A stretch of DNA of 35,079 bases from an uncultured beta proteobacterium (GTDB lineage Bacteria; Pseudomonadota; Gammaproteobacteria; Burkholderiales; Burkholderiaceae): contig CAIOIX010000353.1 in the NCBI GenBank assembly GCA_903858445.1, forward strand, positions 1 through 35,079, written 5' to 3'. Below the pieces are notes generated by a model, which was given only the letters and a program-made list of their open reading frames with translations, was not told the origin of the DNA and made no database searches. Below, one piece after another: positions 24,384 to 32,832 of this stretch (the first letter of the stretch is position 1; every line of letters starts with the position of its first letter). Made by a program: the position numbers and the translations under genes.

Positions 24384-25493
24384 GTGAATAAGACATTCAT
24401 TAAGCAAATATTAGCGGCATCTGTCGCAGCATCTTTAGTTTTTACTCCTATCCTAAGCCATGCTTGTACTAGCTTTTTATTAAAAGGGAATGATGGCGGT
24501 TTTGTATATGGGCGCACCATGGAGTTTGGCTTACCGCTCAAATCACAGTTAACGGTAATTCCCAGAAATTTAGCAGTTCCTGGAGTTGGCGTTGATAACA
24601 AACCTGGTTCGGGTTTAAATTGGACAAGCAAATATGCTGTAGCTGGTATGAACGGCTTAGGCATGCCTGTACTGGTCGATGGCATGAATGAAAAAGGCTT
24701 GGTCGGCGGCTTGCTGAATGCTCCCAATACTGCCGTCTACCAAGTGGTTAGTCCTGCAGACTCCGCTAAGAGTATTGCCTCCATTCAAATGCTGATGTAT
24801 GCCCTAACGAATTTTGCTACTGTAGATGAGGTGAAAGAGGGTTTTAGAAAGATTTATGTCAATCGCTCAATCATTCCGGCATATCACAATAGTTCGGCCC
24901 CAGTACGCATGACTCTGCATGATGCAAAAGGTAAGAGCATTGTGATCGAGTACCTCAAGGGCGAGTTAGTAATAACCGATAACCCTGCTGGTGTGATGAC
25001 GAATGACCCAGCCTTTAGAGATCAGTTAAACAGTATCGGCAACTATGCCAATCTCACCAATGTTGAAAAAGCGCCCATGGTAATTAACGGCGCTACTTAT
25101 GCGCCTCCTAGTTCTGGTAGTGGTTTACATGGCTTGCCAGGAGACTACTTAAGTCCAAGTCGCTTTATTCGAGCACTGTTTTTATCTAAATCAGCCCCTA
25201 CTAACTACAGCGCGGTGCAACAAACCAATACTGCTTGGCATATTTTAGGAAGCTTTGATATTCCTCCGGGTGCTATTAGCCTACCAGCAAGCAATTCCTA
25301 TGGTGGTGGTGCGGGCGGCATCGAGACAACAGAGTGGACCGTGGTGGCCGATAACAAAAATATGATGTATTACGTCAAAATGTTTGAGAGTACCAATGTT
25401 CAGGCCTTCGATTTAAATAAGATAGATCTGAATGCAAAAGTGATTAAGTACTACAGCCTAGATAAGCCACAGTCTTATATTGCCATCAATTAA
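24384..25493 (+). CDS. Exported choloylglycine hydrolase-like Ntn hydrolase
   Basis: From GTG 24384 (AGAGGCA just upstream) it has 369 residues. The signal peptide (ILAASVAASLVFTPILSHA) ends directly before CTSFLLKGNDGG, so signal peptidase would expose Cys as residue 1. That is the N-terminal nucleophile required in the choloylglycine hydrolase/penicillin V acylase family. Further family features are YGRTMEFG and MNEKGLVGGLLN. Enzymes of this family split linear amides such as bile salts, penicillin V or acyl-homoserine lactones; the substrate in a freshwater-type bacterium is unknown. The frame extends to TTG 24357, which has no ribosome binding site. Confidence 0.88.
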   Translation: MNKTFIKQILAASVAASLVFTPILSHACTSFLLKGNDGGFVYGRTMEFGLPLKSQLTVIPRNLAVPGVGVDNKPGSGLNWTSKYAVAGMNGLGMPVLVDGMNEKGLVGGLLNAPNTAVYQVVSPADSAKSIASIQMLMYALTNFATVDEVKEGFRKIYVNRSIIPAYHNSSAPVRMTLHDAKGKSIVIEYLKGELVITDNPAGVMTNDPAFRDQLNSIGNYANLTNVEKAPMVINGATYAPPSSGSGLHGLPGDYLSPSRFIRALFLSKSAPTNYSAVQQTNTAWHILGSFDIPPGAISLPASNSYGGGAGGIETTEWTVVADNKNMMYYVKMFESTNVQAFDLNKIDLNAKVIKYYSLDKPQSYIAIN

Positions 25494-25527
25494 ATATTGA
25501 GTTTTCTGGAAATAAAAAGAGGAGACA

Positions 25528-25941
25528 ATGATGAAGCAGATATTGCAGGGTGTCGCTCTATTTGCTTGCCTTTTATCTCCTCTAGTTACATTAGCTCAAG
25601 TTCCTGATACGCAATACTCTGATAGCCTCGCTTACATCACTGGTGGTGTGGGTGATGAAGAAACTGCAGCTATTCTGTCTGAGGCTAAGCAATGGCCATT
25701 GATGCTTCAACTTTCTCAGATTGAGAGCGGCAGAGGTATTTGGATCTTTGGTGCAAAAATTAAGATAGTCAATTCAAAACAGAAAATTATCTTTGATGCT
25801 CAGGCCAATGGTCCTTATATGTTGGTTAACATTGATCCTGGAGAGTATGTCTTGCTAGCTAACTATCAAGGCGTTGAGCAAAAACGAGCGTTGATGGTGA
25901 GGGCTGGTCAAGCGCAAAAAATGACTATCTTTTGGAAGTGA
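25528..25941 (+). CDS. Small exported protein with a carboxypeptidase-regulatory-like domain
   Basis: The 137-residue protein has a signal peptide (VALFACLLSPLVTLA). A C-terminal beta-sandwich-like segment (GPYMLVNIDPGEYVLLANYQGVEQKRALMV) resembles carboxypeptidase-regulatory-like domains. An early stretch reads SDSLAYITGGVGDEE. GAGGAGA precedes the ATG. It follows the choloylglycine hydrolase-like gene by 34 bases in the same direction and may be cotranscribed. The function is unknown. Confidence 0.75.
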   Translation: MMKQILQGVALFACLLSPLVTLAQVPDTQYSDSLAYITGGVGDEETAAILSEAKQWPLMLQLSQIESGRGIWIFGAKIKIVNSKQKIIFDAQANGPYMLVNIDPGEYVLLANYQGVEQKRALMVRAGQAQKMTIFWK

Positions 25942-26084
25942 TGCCCATCAACATCCCAAAACTATTTCTATAGCGAGCATCCAAAGCAGTTTGCGATAAA
26001 TTGGTGCAGTGCCATAAATGCTAGATAGCTTTTTCTGGGATATAGTTTTGAAAGATCTATAAAAATACATTGGGAGATTGTTAT

Positions 26085-26942
26085 ATGCGCATTCATTCAT
26101 TTACAGGTGCTATTGGTGTCACACTGATTGCCAGTTTATTGCTGGCCTTTACCGCTACTACGCAAGCTCAGACTCCGGCCGCAGCTGGCGTTCAAGGAAA
26201 GACTGAGCTGCTGTGGTTTGGACAGGCTGGTTTTCGGATTAAAACACCTGCCGGTAAGATGATCTTGATTGATCCATGGATTACTGGCGGACCTAAAACA
26301 CCGCCAATGTATAAAAATGATTTGGCAGCCATTGGCCCAATTGATTTGCTTCTGGTAACCCATGCGCACGTTGATCATTTGGGTGATGCACCTGCAATTG
26401 CCAAAATGAATAACACCAAACTTTATGGTCCGGCTGATATGGTGACGCCTTTGACCACTCTTGGAATTTTGCCTGCCGATCTTGGGCACCGCTTTAATAA
26501 GACGGGTCGTGTTACCCCATTGCCAGGCATTAAGGTTACTGCAGTGCAAGCGGAGCATTCTTCATTATTGGTTTGGAAGAACCCTGCCACTGAAAAAATG
26601 GAGTCCCATCCAGCTGGTGAGCCTATGGGTTACATCATTGAGCTTGAGAATGGCTTCAAAATTTGGCACATGGGTGACACCGGCCTCTTTAGCGATATGA
26701 AATTTATCAGCGAGCACTACAAACCTGATTTGGTATTAATTCCTATCGGGGGTAATTTTACGATGGCGCCAGATGATGCTGCTTATGCATTGCGTACTTG
26801 GGTTAAGCCAAAGATGGTGATTCCAATGCATTACGGTTCCAACCCAATGACCAAGGGAACTTTGGCTGAGTTCCAAGATGCTATGAAGGGCAGTTCAATC
26901 AAGATTATTCCAATGGCTGAGGGCGAGACAGTTCAGTTTTAA
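26085..26942 (+). CDS. Exported metallo-beta-lactamase-fold hydrolase (UPF0173-like)
   Basis: From ATG 26085 it has 285 residues, with GGGAGA about 7 bases upstream; a TTG start at 26070 is less likely. A signal peptide (VTLIASLLLAFTATTQAQ) is followed by the metallo-hydrolase pattern: LLWFGQAGFRIKT, IDPWITGGP, the zinc-binding THAHVDHLGD (H93, H95, D97, H98), AEHSS, WHMGDTGLF and MHYGS. Most UPF0173 proteins are cytosolic, so export is notable. The substrate is unknown. Confidence 0.87.
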   Translation: MRIHSFTGAIGVTLIASLLLAFTATTQAQTPAAAGVQGKTELLWFGQAGFRIKTPAGKMILIDPWITGGPKTPPMYKNDLAAIGPIDLLLVTHAHVDHLGDAPAIAKMNNTKLYGPADMVTPLTTLGILPADLGHRFNKTGRVTPLPGIKVTAVQAEHSSLLVWKNPATEKMESHPAGEPMGYIIELENGFKIWHMGDTGLFSDMKFISEHYKPDLVLIPIGGNFTMAPDDAAYALRTWVKPKMVIPMHYGSNPMTKGTLAEFQDAMKGSSIKIIPMAEGETVQF

Positions 26943-26963
26943 TTTGAGCCTTCGAACACATCA

Positions 26964-26998
26964 AAACCCTGCGCAAGTCGCAGGGTTTGCTTATTTTG
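26964..26998 (+). terminator. Rho-independent terminator after the metallo-hydrolase gene
   Basis: AAACCCTGCG (26964-26973) and CGCAGGGTTT (26979-26988) pair perfectly around CAAGT, with TTATTTT after it. Confidence 0.85.
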
Positions 26999-27076
26999 AG
27001 CGTCATGTATTTATAAATCATTGATTTATATAAAATATATTTGTTTGCATCCACTCACTTGCATTTAGTTCGTATT

Positions 27077-27103
27077 AGTACTAAACTAGTCCTAGTTAGT
27101 ACT
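27077..27103. promoter_or_regulatory. Inverted repeat, probable MarR operator
   Basis: AGTACTAA (27077-27084) and TTAGTACT (27096-27103) are perfect arms 11 bases apart, ending 13 bases before the marR-like start. The repeat overlaps a possible -10 (TAAACT at 27082) with TTGCAT at 27059 as -35. This is the expected place for MarR autorepression. Confidence 0.6.
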
Positions 27104-27116
27104 TTATGGAACTTAA

Positions 27117-27539
27117 ATGAGTTTTTTGCCGGTCTTAAGAGAGTTAGTCTTGGCCTATCAGGGGTTTGAGAGATATTCAGCGCCACATATTAAGGCGCTA
27201 GGACTCACTACGACGCAGTTTGACGTGATTGCTACATTAGGCAATCAGCCGCCTATGACCTGCAAGCAGTTGGGCGAGAAAACTTTGGTAACCAAGGGTA
27301 CATTAACAGGAGTGCTTGAGCGTTTAGAGGCAAAAGGCATTCTGGAGAGGCAAACCAATCCAGAGGATGCGCGTAGCCAAATGATCAATTTGACAGCCCA
27401 TGGCCAGCAATTATTTGACAGGGTCTTTCCCGAGCACTTGCGTTATCTGGGGCAGGCATTTGAAAAGCTATCCGAGGAAGAAATGGCGGAATTACATGCC
27501 TCTTTAAAAAAATTAAGCAGTATTTTTAATGTTATTTAA
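27117..27539 (+). CDS. MarR-family transcriptional regulator
   Basis: The 140-residue protein has the MarR winged helix: LGLTTTQFDVIATLGNQPPM, a recognition region CKQLGEKTLVTKGTLTGVLERLEAKG, and the wing ILERQTNPEDARSQMINLT with the conserved Asp-x-Arg. MarR proteins usually repress their own operon and release DNA on binding phenolics or quinones, or after Cys oxidation; one Cys (C52) lies at the start of the recognition region. It heads a five-gene run with redox functions and has an inverted repeat directly upstream. Confidence 0.9.
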   Translation: MSFLPVLRELVLAYQGFERYSAPHIKALGLTTTQFDVIATLGNQPPMTCKQLGEKTLVTKGTLTGVLERLEAKGILERQTNPEDARSQMINLTAHGQQLFDRVFPEHLRYLGQAFEKLSEEEMAELHASLKKLSSIFNVI

Positions 27540-27562
27540 TTGCAAAATTTAAGGAAAAAATC

Positions 27563-28117
27563 ATGACTAAAGTAGCAGTCGTATTTCATAGTGGTTATGG
27601 CCATACTGTTAAGCAGGCTGAGGCCTTGGCGAAAGGCGCTAATGGCACATTGCTTGCTATTGATGCTGAAGGCAATTTAACAGATGCTCAATGGGAAATT
27701 TTAAATGCAGCGGACGCCATTGTATTTGGATCGCCAACGTATATGGGCACTGTCAGCTGGCAATTCAAGAAATTTGCAGATGCGAGTTCGAAGCCATGGT
27801 TTTCACAGCAGTGGAAGGATAAGCTGTTTGGTGGTTTTACAAACTCCGCAACCATGAATGGTGATAAGCACTCTACGCTCCACTATTTCTTTACATTAGC
27901 CATGCAACATTCAGGTATTTGGGTCGGCACCGGATTGATGCCTTCAAACTCTAAGGCAGCTAAACGTGATGATGTGAACTATATTGGCTCATCTGCTGGC
28001 GCAATGATGCAGACGCCTTCAGACGCAAGTGCTGATGAGGTAAATGTCGGTGATTTGGAGACGGCGCGTCTTTATGGTGAGCGCATTGCTGCTATTGCAG
28101 GGCAGTTGAGTAAATAA
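27563..28117 (+). CDS. Flavodoxin-family (WrbA-like) NAD(P)H oxidoreductase
   Basis: The 184-residue protein starts MTKVAVVFHSGYGHTVKQAEAL, the FMN-phosphate loop of flavodoxin-like proteins. It has GSPTYMGTVSWQFKKFAD and FTNSATMNGDKHSTL, as in the WrbA/NAD(P)H:quinone oxidoreductase group. Such enzymes reduce quinones by two electrons. AAGGAAAA precedes it. The stop overlaps the next start (TAATG), so it is coupled to cytochrome b561. Confidence 0.88.
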   Translation: MTKVAVVFHSGYGHTVKQAEALAKGANGTLLAIDAEGNLTDAQWEILNAADAIVFGSPTYMGTVSWQFKKFADASSKPWFSQQWKDKLFGGFTNSATMNGDKHSTLHYFFTLAMQHSGIWVGTGLMPSNSKAAKRDDVNYIGSSAGAMMQTPSDASADEVNVGDLETARLYGERIAAIAGQLSK

Positions 28118-28668
28118 TGGCCAATTTAAGATATACCAACACTGCCATCCTGCTTCATTGGGTCATGGCTTTGCTGATTCTCGTAACTTGGTCGATCGCG
28201 ATTGTGGTGAGTGATATGCCCTTAAGCCCAGCCAGAATTGCTGGATTCAGCTGGCATAAATGGCTCGGTACGACAGTTTTCTTCTTGGTGCTAGTACGTA
28301 TAGTGTGGCGTGCAACACATCGGGTGCCTAAGCTCAATGTCACCATGCCCGCTTGGCAAGAGAGGGCAATGCAATTTACCCACCTTGCCTTATATTTTTT
28401 AATGCTAGTAATTCCACTGATAGGTTGGTTAATGAGTTCAGCAAAGGGCTATACCGTCAATTATTTTGGTTTTTTTGATTTGCCTGATCTGCTTGAAAAA
28501 GATAAAGCACTCGGCCACCTGCTAAAAGAGGTTCATGAAGTTTTGGCAAATGGTCTGATGGTTCTCGTAGGGCTTCACGTACTAGCTGCGCTCAAGCATC
28601 AATGGATTGACAAGGATGGTTTATTAAGTCGCATGTCATTTTGTCGACATAAAAGTAATGAAAGATGA
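28117..28668 (+). CDS. Cytochrome b561 family protein
   Basis: The 183-residue inner-membrane protein has four hydrophobic helices and the conserved haem-ligand candidates H14, H47, H89, H140 and H154 (AILLHWVMALL, FSWHKWLG, GLHVLAALKH). Family members move electrons between quinol and soluble or periplasmic acceptors. It corresponds to YceJ, which stands next to yceI in E. coli. It is translationally coupled to the flavodoxin upstream and overlaps or abuts yceI downstream. Confidence 0.9.
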   Translation: MANLRYTNTAILLHWVMALLILVTWSIAIVVSDMPLSPARIAGFSWHKWLGTTVFFLVLVRIVWRATHRVPKLNVTMPAWQERAMQFTHLALYFLMLVIPLIGWLMSSAKGYTVNYFGFFDLPDLLEKDKALGHLLKEVHEVLANGLMVLVGLHVLAALKHQWIDKDGLLSRMSFCRHKSNER

Positions 28669-29260
28669 GCTCATGAATATTTTTTTTCTTATTAAGCACT
28701 TCAATTACTTAAAAAATTGGCTATTAATCGCTTTCATTGCGTTTGTTGGGCAGGCTCAAGCAGTTGAATACTCTGGAATTGATACCGCCAAAAGCAAGAT
28801 TACCTTTAGCAGCAAATTGATGGGCTCCAGCCTGAATGGCAGTTTTACTAAGTTCAGTGGAAAAGTTGTCTTCAATCCTGATGATCCAGAAAAAGCAAAG
28901 GCTAATTTGCTCATTGAGATTGCGAGTTTTAATGCAGGCGGCGAAGAGTTGCAGGATGAGGCAAAAGGTAAAGATTGGTTTAACACCAAGAGTTTCCCTA
29001 GCGCTAATTTTGTAAGCGATTCAGTGAAGATCAATGGCGCAGGCCGATTAGAGGTTCATGGCACCCTCACTATTAAGGGTAAAGCTGTGCCGGTAGTAAT
29101 GACTGCCGCCTACCAGGGGCAGGGTAAACAAATGGTGTTTGATGCAGCCTTTCAGTTGTTGAGATTAGATTACGGTTTAGGCGCCGGTAATTGGGCCGAT
29201 ACCTCGGCGGTGGCTAACGAAGTGCCCGTCAAAGTTCATTTAGTTTTAAATCAAAAATAG
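28658..29260 (+). CDS. YceI-family periplasmic lipid-binding protein (first copy)
   Basis: The 200-residue protein has a signal peptide (WLLIAFIAFVGQAQA) and the YceI lipocalin-like barrel: YSGIDTAKSKITFSSKLMG, FNAGGEELQDEAKGKDWFNTKSFPSANF, LTIKGKAVPVVM. YceI proteins bind polyisoprenoids such as ubiquinone-type chains. ATG 28658 overlaps the b561 stop by 11 bases; ATG 28673, preceded by GATGAG, is an equally good start and gives 195 residues. The sequence differs strongly from the next gene's YceI, so it is not a recent duplicate. Confidence 0.88.
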   Translation: MKDELMNIFFLIKHFNYLKNWLLIAFIAFVGQAQAVEYSGIDTAKSKITFSSKLMGSSLNGSFTKFSGKVVFNPDDPEKAKANLLIEIASFNAGGEELQDEAKGKDWFNTKSFPSANFVSDSVKINGAGRLEVHGTLTIKGKAVPVVMTAAYQGQGKQMVFDAAFQLLRLDYGLGAGNWADTSAVANEVPVKVHLVLNQK

Positions 29261-29297
29261 TCTTACTTTTAAACATTTCTTAATCAAGGAGAATTAC

Positions 29298-29873
29298 ATG
29301 AAATCGAAGTTATTTATTGCATTATTAGCAACTATTGGTTTGTCTACCGCAGCACTAGCTACACCAGCTACTTATACGGCTGACGCTAATCACACCTTTG
29401 CTCAATTTGAGTACAACCATTTGGGTTTCTCAAATCAAACGAGCCGTTTCAATACGGTTACTGGTACCGTAACCATTGACCAAGCCGCTAAAAAAGGTAG
29501 CGCTGATATCACTATTGATACCAAGTCTGTGGATACTGGCTCCACTTTATTTAATGGCCATATTCAGGGTGAAGATTTCCTGTCTACTACTGCATTCCCA
29601 ACAGCCACTTTTCAATCTAATGACATGATGTTTAAAGGTGACAAGCCTGTTGCTTTAAAAGGTACCCTGACCCTGAAGGGCGTCAGCAAGCCTGTGACTT
29701 TGAAGATCACACATTTTGAATGCAAAAAGCATCCAATGTCCGGTGTTGACTATTGTGGTGCGAACGCAGAAGTTAAAGTGAAGCGTACCGAATTCAATAT
29801 GGGTAAATATGCTCCTAACGTAGGTGATGATGTCACTATTTCGATTGCTATCGAAGCGGCTAAGAAAGAGTAA
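29298..29873 (+). CDS. yceI: YceI-family periplasmic lipid-binding protein (second copy)
   Basis: The 191-residue protein has the same length as E. coli YceI. A signal peptide (LFIALLATIGLSTAALA) precedes the barrel: ADANHTFAQFEYNHLGFSNQTSRF, IDTKSVDTGSTLFNGHIQGEDFLSTTAFPTATF, LTLKGVSKPVTL, two cysteines (KKHPMSGVDYCG region), and a late EFNMGKYAPNVGDDVTI. A polyisoprenoid-binding role is inferred from the family. AAGGAG lies about 8 bases before the ATG. It is the last gene of the marR run and is followed by a terminator. Confidence 0.92.
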   Translation: MKSKLFIALLATIGLSTAALATPATYTADANHTFAQFEYNHLGFSNQTSRFNTVTGTVTIDQAAKKGSADITIDTKSVDTGSTLFNGHIQGEDFLSTTAFPTATFQSNDMMFKGDKPVALKGTLTLKGVSKPVTLKITHFECKKHPMSGVDYCGANAEVKVKRTEFNMGKYAPNVGDDVTISIAIEAAKKE

Positions 29874-29896
29874 GTCGAAGAGTTATCTCAGTAAAA

Positions 29897-29946
29897 GCAA
29901 ATGATGTGAATTGGGGGGTCTAGCGCTAGTTTTTCCCCTCATTTGC
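29897..29946. repeat. Nested inverted repeats before the operon terminator
   Basis: GCAAATGA (29897-29904) pairs with TCATTTGC (29939-29946). Inside, a G6 run (29913) faces CCCC (29935), and at the tip CTAGCGCTAG (29920-29929) is self-complementary. This would make one compound hairpin directly before the terminator at 29951. Confidence 0.6.
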
Positions 29947-29950
29947 AAAG

Positions 29951-29977
29951 AATCACCTTCGGGTGATTTTTTATTTT
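29951..29977 (+). terminator. Rho-independent terminator after the marR-yceI operon
   Basis: AATCACC and GGTGATT form a 7-bp stem with a TTCG loop, followed by TTTTATTTT. Confidence 0.9.
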
Positions 29978-30089
29978 CCATGCGGAATGGGAAAATACAT
30001 ACTGCAGTGCACTAAAGTTTGTTCTATATCAAATTGTTTGGTCTATAGTTCACTGATACTGAACCTTGACTAGTAATGGATCGATCTTT

Positions 30090-32780
30090 GTGGACAAACA
30101 TTACCTATCTTATTTATTTCAGCCAAAAAGCATCGTTGTATTTGTGGGCGATGCTGATGACCCACTGCGATCTAGTCCTTTTGCCCAAGGTCTAACTCAA
30201 GACTTAGATGCCCAGAAATTTAAGGGGTCGATTCAGTATTTAAATATTTATGCTACCGATACCCTCTTGGAGTTGGGTAAGTTAAAAGCGGAATTGGCCA
30301 TCATTGCGTTACCTCACGATGGGATCTTGCTTGCCTTAGATATGGCTGCTCGGATCAAATGTAAAGCCGCCTTAGTAATTGGGGCTGGTGTGCCTGCCGC
30401 ACTCGCTGTTGAAATTCATGATGCTGCACATCGTCGTAGCATTCATCTTCTTGGCCCTAATAGCCTGGGCTTCCAAATGCCTGCGCTGCAGTTAAATGCG
30501 AGCGTGATTGGACCATTGGCTGCGGCTGGTCCTTTGGGGCTTATTTCTCAGTCTGGTGCTTTAACAGCTTCGATCTTAGATTGGGGCAAGCAAAATCAAG
30601 TTGGGTTTTCAAATGTGGTGTCATTGGGACCTAATTCCGAGGTCGATATTGCCCAAGTGCTTGACTATTTAGCATCAGACTCGCGCACGCATAGCATTGT
30701 GATTTATCTCGAGGGTATTTCAAATGCACGTAGCTTTATGAGTGCGTTGCGTTCAGCAGCAAGAGCTAAACCAGTGGTGGTCTTAAAGGCTGGTAGAAAA
30801 TCAGCCGCTAACTTGGCAGCTCAAACCCATAGTGGTGCAATTGTCGGTAGCGACGAGGTATTTGATGCGGCATTGCGTCGTGCGGGCGCTGTGAGGGTAC
30901 GCTCTTTTGTAGAGTTATTTTCAGCGGCAAAATGTTTAGCTTCTCGTTATCGACCTGTGGGCAAGCACTTAGCAGTGATTACTAATGGTGGTGGTCCTGG
31001 GGTATTAGCGGCAGATTGGATTAATGAGATTCACTTGGAACTGGGTACGCTCTCTACAGAAGCGATAGACGCATTAAAGCCCTTCGTTTCTCCGCAAGCT
31101 TCTTTGGTAGATTTAATAGATCTTTCGGAAGAGGCTACCCCAGAGCAATATCGTGCTGCCATTGAAGCAGCCAATAAGGAGAAGAATATTGACGGTCTGT
31201 TAGTCATTTACTCTCCTAAGCTAGGGGTAGATGGGTTAGCAATTGCGCAATCTATTGTTGATGTCAAATCCAAGATTAGTAAACCATTGCTGTGTTGCTG
31301 GATGGGTGATTCTTCGGTTGTCAGCGCTCGGGCACTTATTTCCAATTCGACGATTCCCAGTTTTAGAACGCCTGAAGCAGCAGTCGGCGCTTTTGGCAAC
31401 ATCGCTAGCTTCTATCAAAACCAACGTCTACTGCAGCAGACACCACCACCACTCTCTAACTTGGCTAAGCCCGATGTAGAGGGCGCGCGTTTACTCATTG
31501 AGAATGTCTTGGCAGAGCGGCGTAGCATATTAACGGAGATGGAATCCAAAGCATTGCTTGCTGCATTCCATATTCCAGTAACGCAAACTATTTTGGCTAC
31601 AAGCTCTACTGAAGCAATGATGATTGCTACACAGTTGGGCTATCCCGTTGCTTTGAAAATTGATTCCCCCGACATTAGTCATAAATCGGATGTTAATGGC
31701 GTAGCGCTCAACATTATGAATGCCGCTGGGGTGCGAGATATCTATAACAGCATAATTGAATCCGTCTCAATATTGGCTCCGAAGGCCAGAATTAATGGAG
31801 TTACTGTACAAAAAATGGCGCGCAGTAAGAGGGGGCGAGAACTCTACATCGGATTAGTGACCGATGAACCTTTTGGTCCGATGATTGCCTTTGGTGCTGG
31901 CGGAACAATGATTGAGTTACTCAATGACCGTACGATGGAATTACCACCGCTCAACCAATATCTAGCGCATCGTTTGATTGAGCGTTCACGAGTTGCAGAA
32001 ACATTGGGCGAGTGGAGGGGTGCGAGTGCTGTAGATGTTGCTGCGATTGAGCAAGTCCTCTTGCGCGTTTCGGAAATGGCTTGCGAGCTACCTCAGCTAA
32101 GGGAGATGGACATTAATCCCCTCATTGTGGACGAGGCTGGCGCTGTAGCGGTTGATGCGCGTATTGTGATTGATCAAACGCCGCAACCAGAAGATGGAAA
32201 GTCTCGCATCTATAGCCATCTAGCGATTTTGCCTTACCCATTACGTTATGAGCAGACCTGGCCAATGAAAGGTGGTGGTGAATATGTAATCAGACCAATT
32301 CATCCAGATGATGCGGAGATGCTTCAGCAGCTTGTAGCGGGTCTTTCACCTGAGAGTAGGTATTTCCGCTTTGTAGCAACGATTTCGGAGCTATCGCCAG
32401 CAATGCTTTCGCGCTTTACCTTAATTGACTATGACCGTGAGATGGCGCTCGTTGCCGTACTTAAGGAGCGCAAGGTAAATGAAGAGGGTATCTCAATTGA
32501 AACGCAAAGAATCATTGGTGTATCGCGTTATATTACCAACCCCGATGTTGTCAGCTGCGAATTTTCTTTATTGGTCGCCGATGAATTTAGTGGCAAAGGA
32601 CTCGGTTCACGTTTGATGTTGAGCATCATGGATGTCGCTCGAGATAAAGGTCTGAAAGAAATTGATGGTCTCGTTTTAACTAACAACCCTGGAATGCTGA
32701 AATTAATGAAGGGTCTGGGATTTAGTGTGAAGGAATTTGTAGAAGATCCTGATTTCAAAATTGTGACCCATACCTTGTAA
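30090..32780 (+). CDS. Pat-like protein: NDP-forming acyl-CoA synthetase fused to GNAT acetyltransferase
   Basis: From GTG 30090 it has 896 residues, similar to Salmonella Pat and E. coli PatZ (about 885). The start aligns with the family beginning (LFQPKSIVVFVG); the frame is open to TTG 30066. In order: a CoA-binding Rossmann domain (1-130), CoA-ligase-like domains with GPNSLGFQMP, ISQSGALTASILDWG and THSGAIVGS (His247, equivalent to the phosphohistidine of active synthetases), an ATP-grasp domain (about 483-700; KIDSPDISHKSDVNGVAL), and a GNAT domain (about 725-890) with SGKGLGSRLM for acetyl-CoA. Pat enzymes acetylate lysines, for example of acetyl-CoA synthetase. It is a single gene with TATAGT about 40 bases upstream. 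Confidence 0.88.
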   Translation: MDKHYLSYLFQPKSIVVFVGDADDPLRSSPFAQGLTQDLDAQKFKGSIQYLNIYATDTLLELGKLKAELAIIALPHDGILLALDMAARIKCKAALVIGAGVPAALAVEIHDAAHRRSIHLLGPNSLGFQMPALQLNASVIGPLAAAGPLGLISQSGALTASILDWGKQNQVGFSNVVSLGPNSEVDIAQVLDYLASDSRTHSIVIYLEGISNARSFMSALRSAARAKPVVVLKAGRKSAANLAAQTHSGAIVGSDEVFDAALRRAGAVRVRSFVELFSAAKCLASRYRPVGKHLAVITNGGGPGVLAADWINEIHLELGTLSTEAIDALKPFVSPQASLVDLIDLSEEATPEQYRAAIEAANKEKNIDGLLVIYSPKLGVDGLAIAQSIVDVKSKISKPLLCCWMGDSSVVSARALISNSTIPSFRTPEAAVGAFGNIASFYQNQRLLQQTPPPLSNLAKPDVEGARLLIENVLAERRSILTEMESKALLAAFHIPVTQTILATSSTEAMMIATQLGYPVALKIDSPDISHKSDVNGVALNIMNAAGVRDIYNSIIESVSILAPKARINGVTVQKMARSKRGRELYIGLVTDEPFGPMIAFGAGGTMIELLNDRTMELPPLNQYLAHRLIERSRVAETLGEWRGASAVDVAAIEQVLLRVSEMACELPQLREMDINPLIVDEAGAVAVDARIVIDQTPQPEDGKSRIYSHLAILPYPLRYEQTWPMKGGGEYVIRPIHPDDAEMLQQLVAGLSPESRYFRFVATISELSPAMLSRFTLIDYDREMALVAVLKERKVNEEGISIETQRIIGVSRYITNPDVVSCEFSLLVADEFSGKGLGSRLMLSIMDVARDKGLKEIDGLVLTNNPGMLKLMKGLGFSVKEFVEDPDFKIVTHTL

Positions 32781-32832
32781 GTATGGTTAAGATAGTTACT
32801 AAAATTTAATTCAACTTTTTAAGATCAATATT

